Source of the DNA: an uncultured Bacilli bacterium
GTDB lineage: Bacteria; Bacillota_I; Bacilli_A; RF39; UBA660
DNA length: 64,000 bases
Assembly (NCBI GenBank): GCA_934095865.1
Contig: CAKOKU010000006.1
Span: 1-64,000, forward strand
Reading direction: 5' to 3'
A program made the position numbers and the translations under genes. The first letter of the stretch is position 1, and each line of letters starts with the position of its first letter. Shown here in pieces: positions 17,906 through 27,800 of this stretch. A model generated the notes under the pieces. It was not told the origin of the DNA. It saw nothing but the letters and a program-made list of their open reading frames with translations, and did no database searches.

Positions 17906-19169
17906 ACTATTAAAATATAATGAGGCTATTTATTTTGATAAGCTTGACAATGGTTTAGAAGTATATTTATGGCCCAATAATAAAGTTAGTAACTACTATG
18001 CAACTTTTTCTGCTAAATATGGTAGTGTTGATACAAAATTTAAGGTTGGTTCTAAAACTATTGAAGTACCAAAAGGCTTAGCTCACTTTCTTGAACACAT
18101 TAAATTTAACGAAGGCCCTAATAAAACAGCCCATGATTTTTATAATAAACTAGGGACATCAATCAATGCCTTTACTACTTTTGATTTTACTTCTTATGAA
18201 GTATTTGGTTCAGATAAAATCGAAGAAAACATTACCCATCTTTTAGATTATGTTCAAAATCCTTATTTTACTAAAGAATTAATTGAAAAAGAAAAGAAAA
18301 TAATCTTAAACGAAGTAAAAATGGGGAAGAATAATCCTTACAAAGTCCTTTATTACGCCTTAAATAATGCTTTGTATACCCATGATCAAAGAAAGTATTT
18401 TGTTACTGGTGATGAAGAAGATGTTAAAAGTATTACAATCGATGACGTTCATGCAGCATATGATAACTTTTATCATCCTAGCAATATGTTTTTAGTAGTA
18501 ACAGGAAATTTTAATCCTGAATACTTAGCTACTGTGATTAGAGAAAATCAAAATAATAAGACATTTGCTAAATATACTAATCCTATTAAAATAAAAACAA
18601 ATGAAGGCTTAAAGGTTGCTGAGTCAGAAAAAGAAATATATGGTAATGTTTCAGCACCAAAAGTAAAAATTGCGTATAAAATTAAGAAAAGTGAACTTGT
18701 TTTCTTAAATGATGTTGAAAAGTTAATTTATCCAAGAATAATCTTAAATGCCAACTTTGGTTCAACCAGTGAAGTTAGAGAATACTTACTAGAAAATAAT
18801 TTAGTTACTAAATTAGGTTGCAATGCTAGCCTTTGTGAGGATTATTTAATAATCGTATTAAGTGCCGAAACAAAATGCCCAAAAGAAATAGTGAAAATTT
18901 TAGATGAAACATTTAAGAAAATGACTTTAAATAAAGAGCGTTTAGAACGCCGTATTCGTTGTAACATTGCCTCGGTAATTTATGGCTTTGATGACATCGA
19001 ATATATGAACGCACATATTCAAGATAACATTATGACATATAATAAGATAATTGATAATGAATATGATATTTATAAATCTTTAAATGTTACTACTGCTAAA
19101 AAAGTAATTGATAAAATGGTTACTGATAATAAAACCGTAGTTACGATGCTTCCAAAAGAAGAAAAATAG
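17889..19169 (+). CDS. M16-family zinc peptidase, YmfH-like
   Basis: A 426-residue M16 metallopeptidase. The inverted zinc motif is HFLEH at residues 66-70 (GLAHFLEHIKF), with a third ligand likely E142 in IILNEVKMG. LGTSINAFTTFDFTSYEV follows the motif as in all active M16 enzymes. It forms the catalytic half of a pair with the upstream inactive paralogue, whose end overlaps its start by 17 bases. Such pairs act on peptides, for instance in RiPP export (AlbE/AlbF), but no peptide or radical-SAM gene lies here. A terminator follows within ten bases. Confidence 0.9.
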   Translation: MLKKIELLKYNEAIYFDKLDNGLEVYLWPNNKVSNYYATFSAKYGSVDTKFKVGSKTIEVPKGLAHFLEHIKFNEGPNKTAHDFYNKLGTSINAFTTFDFTSYEVFGSDKIEENITHLLDYVQNPYFTKELIEKEKKIILNEVKMGKNNPYKVLYYALNNALYTHDQRKYFVTGDEEDVKSITIDDVHAAYDNFYHPSNMFLVVTGNFNPEYLATVIRENQNNKTFAKYTNPIKIKTNEGLKVAESEKEIYGNVSAPKVKIAYKIKKSELVFLNDVEKLIYPRIILNANFGSTSEVREYLLENNLVTKLGCNASLCEDYLIIVLSAETKCPKEIVKILDETFKKMTLNKERLERRIRCNIASVIYGFDDIEYMNAHIQDNIMTYNKIIDNEYDIYKSLNVTTAKKVIDKMVTDNKTVVTMLPKEEK

Positions 19170-19199
19170 AGACTGCTTTCTAAAACAGCCTCTTTTTTT
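19168..19199 (+). terminator. terminator after M16 pair
   Basis: AGAGACTG (19168-19175) pairs with CAGCCTCT (19186-19193) with one mismatch, followed by six T. It overlaps the stop codon of the M16 peptidase gene. Confidence 0.75.
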
Positions 19200-19203
19200 A
19201 ATC

Positions 19204-19237
19204 AAAAAAGAGAAAACCATATTTGATTTTCTCTTTA
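19204..19237 (-). terminator. terminator of rpsD
   Basis: AAAGAGAAAA (19207-19216) and TTTTCTCTTT (19227-19236) form a 10-bp stem. On the minus strand TTTTTT follows, just after the rpsD stop codon. It is back to back with the plus-strand terminator. Confidence 0.8.
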
Positions 19238-19240
19238 CTA

Positions 19241-19843
19241 CTATCTATTATAGTATTCAACGATTAATGCTTCATTAATTTCTGGATTTAATTCGCTTCT
19301 ATCTGGATAACGAACATAAGTACCAGATAATTTATTAGCGTCAAATTCAACATAAGCAGGTCTATTTAAAGTAGCCTCAACAGCAGCTTTAATAGCTGGA
19401 TGATCTAAAGATTGTTCTTTAACAGCAATTACATCGCCAGGTTTAACAGTGTAAGATGGAATGTTAACTTTAATACCATTAACAGTAATATGTCCATGAT
19501 TTACAACTTGTCTAGCAGCACGACGAGTAGTTGCAAGACCCATACGGTAAACTACGTTATCTAATCTAGTTTCTAATAAACGAAGTAGATTTTCACCAGT
19601 AATACCATTCATCTTAGTAGCACGTTTAAATGTTTTAGCAAATTGTTTTTCATTTAAACCATACATGAATCTAACCTTTTGTTTTTCTTGTAACTGAACA
19701 CCATATTCACTTAATTTTCTTTTACGATCTTGTCCGTGAATACCAGGACCATAAGGTCTTTTTGCTAATTCCTTACCATTTTCTAAAGTAGAAAAACCAA
19801 GATGACGTGATTTTTTGTATTGAGCACCAGTATATCTTGCCAT
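19241..19843 (-). CDS. rpsD: 30S ribosomal protein S4
   Basis: A 200-residue primary 16S rRNA-binding protein that starts assembly of the 30S body. MARYTGAQYKKSRHLGFS and KRPYGPGIHG are typical. The S4 RNA-binding domain runs from about 90 to 155 (ETRLDNVVYRMGLATTRRAA, NHGHITVNG). The N-terminal zinc cysteines of the C+ form are missing, so it is the zinc-free paralogue type. Gram-positive rpsD genes stand alone, as here, and repress themselves through a leader RNA. A SigA promoter and about 150 bases of folded leader precede it. Confidence 0.98.
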   Translation of the reverse strand: MARYTGAQYKKSRHLGFSTLENGKELAKRPYGPGIHGQDRKRKLSEYGVQLQEKQKVRFMYGLNEKQFAKTFKRATKMNGITGENLLRLLETRLDNVVYRMGLATTRRAARQVVNHGHITVNGIKVNIPSYTVKPGDVIAVKEQSLDHPAIKAAVEATLNRPAYVEFDANKLSGTYVRYPDRSELNPEINEALIVEYYNR

Positions 19844-20010
19844 AATTATTCTCCTTTCCTTATATTAATGCTATTAGTTAGTATGTTCCATATTTTAATA
19901 GGGGAGTCTATCTAGATATGTTCTCTTTTGGCAGTCATAAGATACTTATAACCGACATTCGTGATAGACACGTCTACAAAAATGAAACTCTGCCAATTAA
20001 TTGCACATAT
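19844..20010 (-). promoter_or_regulatory. rpsD 5' leader, probable S4 autoregulatory RNA
   Basis: The transcript from the promoter at 20011-20039 has a leader of about 150 bases. CTGCCAA (19990-19996) and TTGGCAG (19928-19934) pair across about 55 bases and close a multi-helix domain. A purine-rich AAGGAAAGGAG box ends the leader. Bacillota rpsD leaders bind S4 through a pseudoknotted domain, so the same is expected here. The exact fold was not modelled. Confidence 0.55.
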
Positions 20011-20039
20011 AATTTACCATAAGATAGAACTAGTGTCAA
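20011..20039 (-). promoter_or_regulatory. SigA promoter of rpsD
   Basis: On the minus strand a perfect TTGACA (20034-20039), a 17-base spacer and TAAATT (20011-20016). It points into the rpsD leader. Confidence 0.75.
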
Positions 20040-20158
20040 ATTTATTTTACTAAAATCGCTAATAACCGCTAAATTGTGTTCAGATTTTTTATCTTTTCTT
20101 AAAATAAATAGAATAATTTTTCTTAATATATAATTTTATAAAATTTATAAATATTAAA

Positions 20159-20187
20159 TTGTTTTTTCTTGTAAAAAATGGTATTCT
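20159..20187 (+). promoter_or_regulatory. promoter of the Tad-like locus
   Basis: TTGTTT (20159-20164), 17 bases, then TATTCT (20182-20187) with an upstream TGG as in extended -10 boxes. It lies 28 bases before the first start codon of the locus. Confidence 0.5.
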
Positions 20188-20215
20188 TATGTTAGTAATG
20201 ATAAAGAGGTATGAT

Positions 20216-21073
20216 ATGAAAAGTAAAACTAAAATTGACTTTAAGAATAAGAAAACTATTATAATAACTGCCATAATAGCTATCATAGTAGTTGGTCTTA
20301 TTATATTTTTATGTACAAAACTATTTTCTAAAAAACCAGAACTAACACCAGACAATCCAACTACCAGTGAATTTGAAAATTACCTAAAAGATAGTATCAA
20401 AGGGTTTGATGCAGATTCTATAAATGATTTTATTGAAAGTACAGATAACCTTGCTACTATTAATGAGGTATATTGGGGAGCAATGTATTCAGGAGATGTT
20501 CACAAAAACATAAAAATTCTATATGCTTTAAGTAGACTTTTCTATAATGATTCTACATTAATAGATTATATGACTGGTGCCAGTATGTTTGATCTTGATA
20601 CCGACTTAGGCGATGTAAAGTTATCTATTAAATTTATTAATAAAGTATTAGATGCTAAATTCAAAGATACAACAATAGATAAAAATACCGTGATAACTGA
20701 TGGCTTCTTCTATGGTATTAACGCAATAATTTGTGATGATACATATTGTATTATTCCAATTTCTAGAACAACAGATAGCGGTAATGAATCCGATGGTTTA
20801 TATGCTAGTAGAAAAGGTGATTTAACTAAAGTATCTGGTGGCTATGAAATGACTGTCGAAGATTATTATTATGAGTTATCATTTGAAGGTATTATGAAAA
20901 TGGGAATTTATAGCAACGCAGCTAAGGATGTTACTTTTTGCGAAACGAGCTTAACAGAAATGTATTTAGGCGATTTCAAAAATACTGATATCTGCAAAGG
21001 CGAAGCTACATATGATAAAGTCAAATATAAATTTGATAAAAACTATAAATTTGTAAGTGCAGAAACAGTATAA
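20216..21073 (+). CDS. membrane-anchored extracellular protein, first gene of Tad-like locus
   Basis: A 285-residue protein. A short basic N-terminus (MKSKTKIDFKNKKT) is followed by one span (about 15-37, IIITAIIAIIVVGLIIFLCT). A proline/threonine linker and an outer domain of about 235 residues come next. Four cysteines in the outer half (DDTYC, TFCETS, DICKG) could form disulphides. No family was recognised. ATG 20216 has AAAGAGGT upstream; longer starts lack a ribosome-binding site. It is the first gene downstream of the locus promoter and is 13 bases from the next, which points to a role in the machine's envelope part. Confidence 0.75.
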   Translation: MKSKTKIDFKNKKTIIITAIIAIIVVGLIIFLCTKLFSKKPELTPDNPTTSEFENYLKDSIKGFDADSINDFIESTDNLATINEVYWGAMYSGDVHKNIKILYALSRLFYNDSTLIDYMTGASMFDLDTDLGDVKLSIKFINKVLDAKFKDTTIDKNTVITDGFFYGINAIICDDTYCIIPISRTTDSGNESDGLYASRKGDLTKVSGGYEMTVEDYYYELSFEGIMKMGIYSNAAKDVTFCETSLTEMYLGDFKNTDICKGEATYDKVKYKFDKNYKFVSAETV

Positions 21074-21086
21074 GGAAGTGGTTTAT

Positions 21087-21806
21087 ATGAAAAAAAATTA
21101 TCTTTTATTTGCAATATTTGCGGGCCTGTTATCTAGTACGGTAGTTCATGCGGAAACGTGCCCATTAGAAAAACAAGTTGAAGTAAATAATGCTGCCGGT
21201 GCCGTAAGTGCTAGTGCTTCTCCCTTAGATTATGAATACGTATATGAAAACGAAGAAACTGGCGAAGAGGCCATTGAAACCGCTTATATTGGTGATATTG
21301 GCGTATACAACTTAACTGAAGATATTTATGTAGTCGTAAGTGATGGTAAAAACAAAACAACTTTAACTTATAATGATTCAAATGATGGTGAAGCTCATGT
21401 ATCAACTGGAGATATGTATTCAGTAAAAAATTATAAAGTTTCTGTTTATCCAGTAAATGAAAGATGTGGCAAATCAGCCATTAAAGAATTAAATGTTACA
21501 GTTCCAAGACAAAATAGATTTTATACTAAACAGGGCTGTCAGGAAAACCCAGATTACTTCTATTGTTCACAATTTATAACGTTAGATGATATATCAAATG
21601 AAGAATTTACATTAGGATTAAATGCATATATATCTCAAAATACTAAAAAAGATGAAGATAATAGAAAGCAGGGAATAATAGCTGAGACTGCTAATTTTAT
21701 AAAAAAACATTGGCTTGTAATAACAGTCATCATTTTAATAATAGGTGGCGGTGTAGGAAGTTATATATATATTAAAAATAAAAAGAGAAAGGAGAGTATA
21801 GTTTAA
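21087..21806 (+). CDS. signal-peptide protein with C-terminal membrane anchor, Tad-like locus
   Basis: A 239-residue type I membrane protein. It has a cleavable signal (MKKNYLLFAIFAGLLSSTVV ending HA), an outer domain of about 175 residues with five or so cysteines (ETCPLEK, NERCGKS, KQGCQEN, YFYCSQ), and a C-terminal span (HWLVITVIILIIGGGVGSYI) before a short basic tail. The start at 21087 follows an AAGGAAGTGG box. The 2319-residue M23 protein starts one base after its stop, so the pair is tightly coupled. It could hold that giant protein or be a structural part of the machine; this is inference from order only. Confidence 0.78.
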   Translation: MKKNYLLFAIFAGLLSSTVVHAETCPLEKQVEVNNAAGAVSASASPLDYEYVYENEETGEEAIETAYIGDIGVYNLTEDIYVVVSDGKNKTTLTYNDSNDGEAHVSTGDMYSVKNYKVSVYPVNERCGKSAIKELNVTVPRQNRFYTKQGCQENPDYFYCSQFITLDDISNEEFTLGLNAYISQNTKKDEDNRKQGIIAETANFIKKHWLVITVIILIIGGGVGSYIYIKNKKRKESIV

Positions 21807-21807
21807 T

Positions 21808-24800
21808 ATGAAGAATAAAAGTTATAAATATTTTCTTTTACTTTTTACAATCGTTTACATTTTGATTCCTAATCAAGTAAAGGCTGTAACTGAACGAAGT
21901 TGTACAGTATCAGTTGATGTAAGTAATTATGCCACTGACGAGAAAAATAGCAAATATTTTTACGGAAATATTTTAAAAAATTGTCCAGGTAGTAAAGATA
22001 GCAGTTCATATAGCAATCCAAAAGCTACGGTAACAAGTAATACTAGTGGTGTAAACATGAATTTTAGCTATGCTAGAACCAATGGCGTTTTTAAATTTAA
22101 TAATTTAACATCTTTAAAAAACAATACTTCTATGACTGTTAAGCTAACATACAAAGACGCAAATGGTACTGACCAAGTTACAAATTTACGCTTTATGTTT
22201 GTTGTGAAAGCTAACACTACAACAACGAATGTGTGTTGTTATAATAAAGCAAGAGGTACATATTATACGTCTACATCTTGTTATGGAAAAGACCTAGAAC
22301 CTCAAGCAGACCGAAGCAAATGTAATGCACAACAAGATGGCTCCTCTTCCGAAGAACAAGTATCAGCATGCTACCGTGTATCAAAGGATAATAAAACATG
22401 GCTATATAAATACGATAAAGAAAATAATTTGTTAAAAAATTATGTTTATGTAAACAAAATGGAAAAAGATAAGGACGGTAATCCATATACTCAAAAAACT
22501 TGCGCATCAGAAAATAATACTTTAAAAGATACAACGGATCAAAATAGTTCATCTAGCTCAAATACTTCAGGGGCAGGAACTTCATCTAGCACAGGAGGCA
22601 ATACATCAATAAGTGATACTTCATCAGCTAGTACTGGTGAAAACGTTTGCAAAAATTACAGAATAGAAAGAGTTCGTTCATATAACTGTACAGGAGATAA
22701 GGCATGTAAGAAATTAAAAGCCGCAAATTTAAATTACAAAAATGAAGGATATTTTTACAGTGCAGTTAGCAATATGGACAACTATTACTATGTTTATAAA
22801 ACATATTACGATTGTGAAGGTATTGACAAGACAGAAGCCATGACTTCATTTTGTATAGATCCAGGTCTAGAGGGACCAAGAATCAGCGCTGAAAATGGTA
22901 ACAAATATGAGGGAACGTCAATTGGTGTTACCACAGATTTTGGTAAAGGTTTATACAGATTGTATACATACTGGTATCTTGAAAAAGGTAATGAAATTAG
23001 AAGTATGTATCAAGGTGCTAGTCCAACGGGTAGCGAGGATTTCTTAGATTACGTAATGGATAATGTTGCTAGAAAATTAAGATTGGTATATGACAGAGAA
23101 ACTTCTGATTACATTGCTAGTTTGCAAAAAGAATGGAAAGCATACGCAGACCATGATTTAGGTACAGGAACTAGTTTAGCTAGTAATAAATTAAAAGAAA
23201 TTTGGCAAGACGTTAGTAATTTTGTTAAAAATGGTAGCGTTACCACAACATCTGATGTTGATAAATGGATAATGCCAGTAAAAAAATACGAGAAATTAGT
23301 TGGCGACTTTAAAGACGGCACAACTGGTTATTATTGCAATGTTCAAGCAGGAGACGGCACTTACAGTGAGTCAGCATGGAATGAGAACAAAAATAATAAT
23401 AAAAATACTCATAGCGGCATTGATTTTACAATTAATTCAGAAGATATTGGTAAAGTACCAGTTTATGCTGCTCAAAGTGGCGTTATTAAATTTAGATGGG
23501 ATAATAATAAAACTGCTGGCAATGCTATTGGTATTGTTGTAACGCTTTCTGATGGTACTGAATTATTAACTAGGTATTTGCATTTGGCATCATTCGCTTC
23601 TGGCATAAAAACCGGTGCAACAGTCCAAAAAGGGCAAATAATTGGTTATGTAGGAAATACTGGTAAATCTAGTGGTCCACACTTACATTTTGACATTTCT
23701 ATTAATAATAGTAACAACGGTTCAAAAGCTCCTCATATTAGTCCAAGAAAATATTTGCCAATGGACAATATCGGTATTTGTTCTCAAGAACAATTTGAAC
23801 AAAGTGAACCAACTGTATCAGAATCCACCGAAAATTCAACATTAACAAGCGTAAAATTTGATATTGATGAAACGGTAAGCAGTCAGAAAAAGAATGGCAA
23901 TAAAGGCTTTGAGACAGAATTTAAGGTAACAATTAGTTCTGAAAATATTAATGTAATAAATGAAATTATAAATTCTAAAAAATATAAAATTTTAGTAAAA
24001 ACAAGTGAAGGTGAAGAAATAAATAGTGAAAATTTACAAGTAACAACAGTAAATGACTGGAGCATTGATCCAGTTAACGTTGTTGCAACAGCAACGTATA
24101 AGGTTAGTTGTGATAATATTTACAATTATGTGTCTGGCGATTCCTTGGAATATATTAGAGTTGGTATGCAAATAAGTTATACAGAGCCAAAATCCGCAGA
24201 CAATGTTGTTATATTAAGTTCAACAGAAACAAATAATGATAGGAAAACAACTAAAGGAAGTCCAAAAAATTTACAGGATTTTGTAGTTTTTCTAAATGGT
24301 ACTTTAAATAAATATGCTGGTATAACCATAACGTTTGATAAAGATAAAGAAAACGTATGTAAGCCAACGTTTGCACTTCCATGTACTGGACCAGAGACGG
24401 TAGTTTACTTAATAGAAGGAACTCAATCAGGTGCTTTATTTAATACGGTTATGAATGGTATTAAATCGGTTGATGATCTAAGAAATGTTATTTCCAGTGC
24501 TAATGAAATGGTTCAAAATCTTATCAATGGTAATTTTACTAATCTTCTAGATAAAGATAATTTACAAGTAATTAGTGGGTTACTATATAACTTTGTCGAC
24601 AAAGCTTCTATTGTAAGAAATATAAAAAATGAGCTTAGCTTCTTAAATACTTTAGGAAATAATGGCAATAAAACAGCAGCAGCCTTATATAAGGAAATAA
24701 ATGCCTCATCATTTAGTACTAACTCCGCTGAAAATTTTAAAACCTTATCAAGAATAATCTCTAGAACATTAGTCAATGTTGCTCTAAATGGTTATGATAA

Positions 24801-27800
24801 AGTATCTAGTGAGTGGCAAGAAATAGTAGAGGCGGCTCAAGCCAATGCAGAAAGTAAATTAACGTCTAATTCGCTAGTGGAACTTTTAGAGAATATTGGA
24901 AATGCGATCACCAGTTCAAAAGAAAATTTGAAAAATGTCTTTAGTGCCGTTGAAAATCTAACTGATTATTTAAGCAAATTTACAAACATTACGGACATAG
25001 AAAGTGCAGTTACTTCATTCAGTGCAACAATTAAAAGCGTTATTACTGATGGCCTAAGCAAGTTATCAGGAATAAAAGATGGATTAACAAGTATGTTGAA
25101 TCAATTGGGCAGTGGTGTAACTAGCTTATCACAAGTTAGCAATATATTTGATTCTATAACTAATGCCCTAATCGTAGATTGGGATAAATGTATAATAGGA
25201 GAAAATGGTGTGGAAGCTACTGACCCAGGTGGAAATTCATATACAATTCAGGAAAGTAATGATGATGGAAGTAATATATTCTGTACAATAGTTTGTAAAG
25301 AAGATTATGCTGTAAAGTCTCCAGGTAGTTTAGGCACAGTATATGCGGGTAGATATATTTCTACTAATCTAGATAATGTTTATCATGCAACTTTAGGTAT
25401 GGCTGGTCAAAGAACTTGTGCTACGACTGAAATAAAAAATGATAAATATGTGGAAACCGCTACGGCAAAAAAAGATGAAATGTTAGCAACTTATAATGAA
25501 TTCTATGAATCATATGCCAAATATAAAGCCTTAAAAACATATGAGAAAACAGCTAATCAAAAAGAAAGTGGAACATCACATCCTGCTTATACAACTTTTG
25601 ATAAATTAAATACAGATAAAATATTTGATAAATTACAGTTGGAACTAGAGAGCGTCATAAAAAATTCATTTAATACATTTTTTGTAAGTATTTTTGGTAA
25701 TGAAGCCGCTGAAGAAGTGATGACAAATTTTGCCCAAGATGCCCTAGAAATGGCAGCTAAAATGGGTGCTTTAGCTCTTAGTGGCGATTTAAATGCTGAT
25801 AATGTAAAATCTTTAGCAACAAGCTATGTAAAACAAAAGGTAGATCAAACGATTCAAAATTTAGAAGGCGCTGTCCAAAATTTACTATCAAGTTTGACAA
25901 ATAATTGTATCAGTGCTGCTGAAGACGTGTTGAAAACAGCTGGTGTAAACCTATTATCTGGTGGTGGACAATTAATTATAGAAGCAGCGTGTAATTATGG
26001 ACCCGGTTTATTAGATACTTTATTTGGTATAGGTGAAGTATTACGAGCAGCCTGTGCGGCATATTCAGGTTTCTCTATGGCATTAAGTACAGGAATTACA
26101 AGTGTTAATGCTTCAACTGGTTATAAGATCTTCCAAATTGAAGATGGAATACCATATACTTATAGTTATTATCCATATGTCTATGAAAATAGTGAAACAC
26201 TTCAAAAGAAGCTAGCAGCAAATTTTGTTGAAGCAGAAAATGTTGCGAAAAATTTAATTACAAAAAATGCTTCATCAAGTGGAAATAGAGCGCAACTTTG
26301 GGTTATGAAATACGAAGGTACATTTAAAATGGGATCGCTAAATTATGGTAGTATCATTTTTAGGACTGCTAAACAAATATATTATTTAACTCAAGATATT
26401 CAAAGATTCGGTAACTTAGACATATTAGATTCAGGTGCCTTAGAAAATCAGCTTAACAGTTTTATAAATAGCATTCAAGGATTAAGTGGTGGTTTTAAAT
26501 TAAGCTGGTTGAAGAAAAATTACGATTCTTTATCAACTGATGGCTTTGACGGACTATCTGGCATGATAAGTAACGTAATGAGTATATTTTCTGATATTAG
26601 CGGTGCAACAGACAATGTTTTAACTGGTATAACAGACTTAGTAGATTCAGCACTTTTAGTTTATTACGATTTTTTAGGTATATTTAACCCATTCTATTCT
26701 TCATTAGCTGAAATAAGAAGAGAGATGGAAGGATATAAAGAAGAATACAATGCTCTTCAAGAAGATTTGACTGATTTAGCTGATCGTATGAATGCTTGTA
26801 CAGAATGGACAAATACTTATCAATTTAATCCACAAATTGAGTTTACATATGGATATTCAAATAATAATTTGTTAGACTATATTACTAACAAAAAGAGCAT
26901 AACAACAGATAAAATTACCCTTAAAGCAATCAATAAAAATGAAGAACCAGAACAAATTACATATTACTGCCAACAAGGCGTTGATATTAAAGATGTTCAA
27001 AACTGGGATGTAATAACATCCGGTAAATGTACTACTGATGATGGAATTTTTGGTTCAGTATTATCTTCATTACTTGGTGATGATAATGCAATGAGTTCTA
27101 TATTAAATGTCTTCAGAGAAAATTCAGCTGGTTTAAAGAAAATCCTTAACAGTTCAAAAGTAAAAGAATATATTTCAAGTACTGGTTATGCTGATAAGAT
27201 AAGTAATTTCTTATGTAGTGGTTTAGGCGAAGCTTTCTGTGGCATCTTTGGCGATGAAAATGAAGATGGCAGTTTAGTAACTTTAGTACCAGGTTCTATT
27301 GTTTATAAATTAAAAACATCGACTAATTCATCATCAAGCAATGGTATTCAAAGTTGGACTGGACTATTAAGCGCTATTGGTGGCGGTGGTTCATTAGATT
27401 CAATTCTATCCGGAATCACTAGAAACTTGACTTACAGCACAGGTATTCCAAATGATGTAAAATATCATGATGTTGGTCGCGTCGTTAGTATTTCTAGATA
27501 CGGTAATCCAGGTGTCTCAGTATCCGGTTTAAGTTGGACTAGTATTCTATCTAACATAGCTTCTTATGTTACTGATAAAACTGGTATTAATGCTCTTGAC
27601 AAAATAAATGATACATTAATGTCTGTTACTGGCCAAGGAGCTCAACAATTCATTTATTATAAATCAAGTAAACCATATTGGACTTATTCAAATAAAGGTA
27701 TTTATATAATCAATCCAGATGTAGTTGATCCAGTTGATGCTCCAGTTTTAGTAGATAATGGTGATCCTGCTTTAACAGATGATTCAATTAAATCAGGTAC

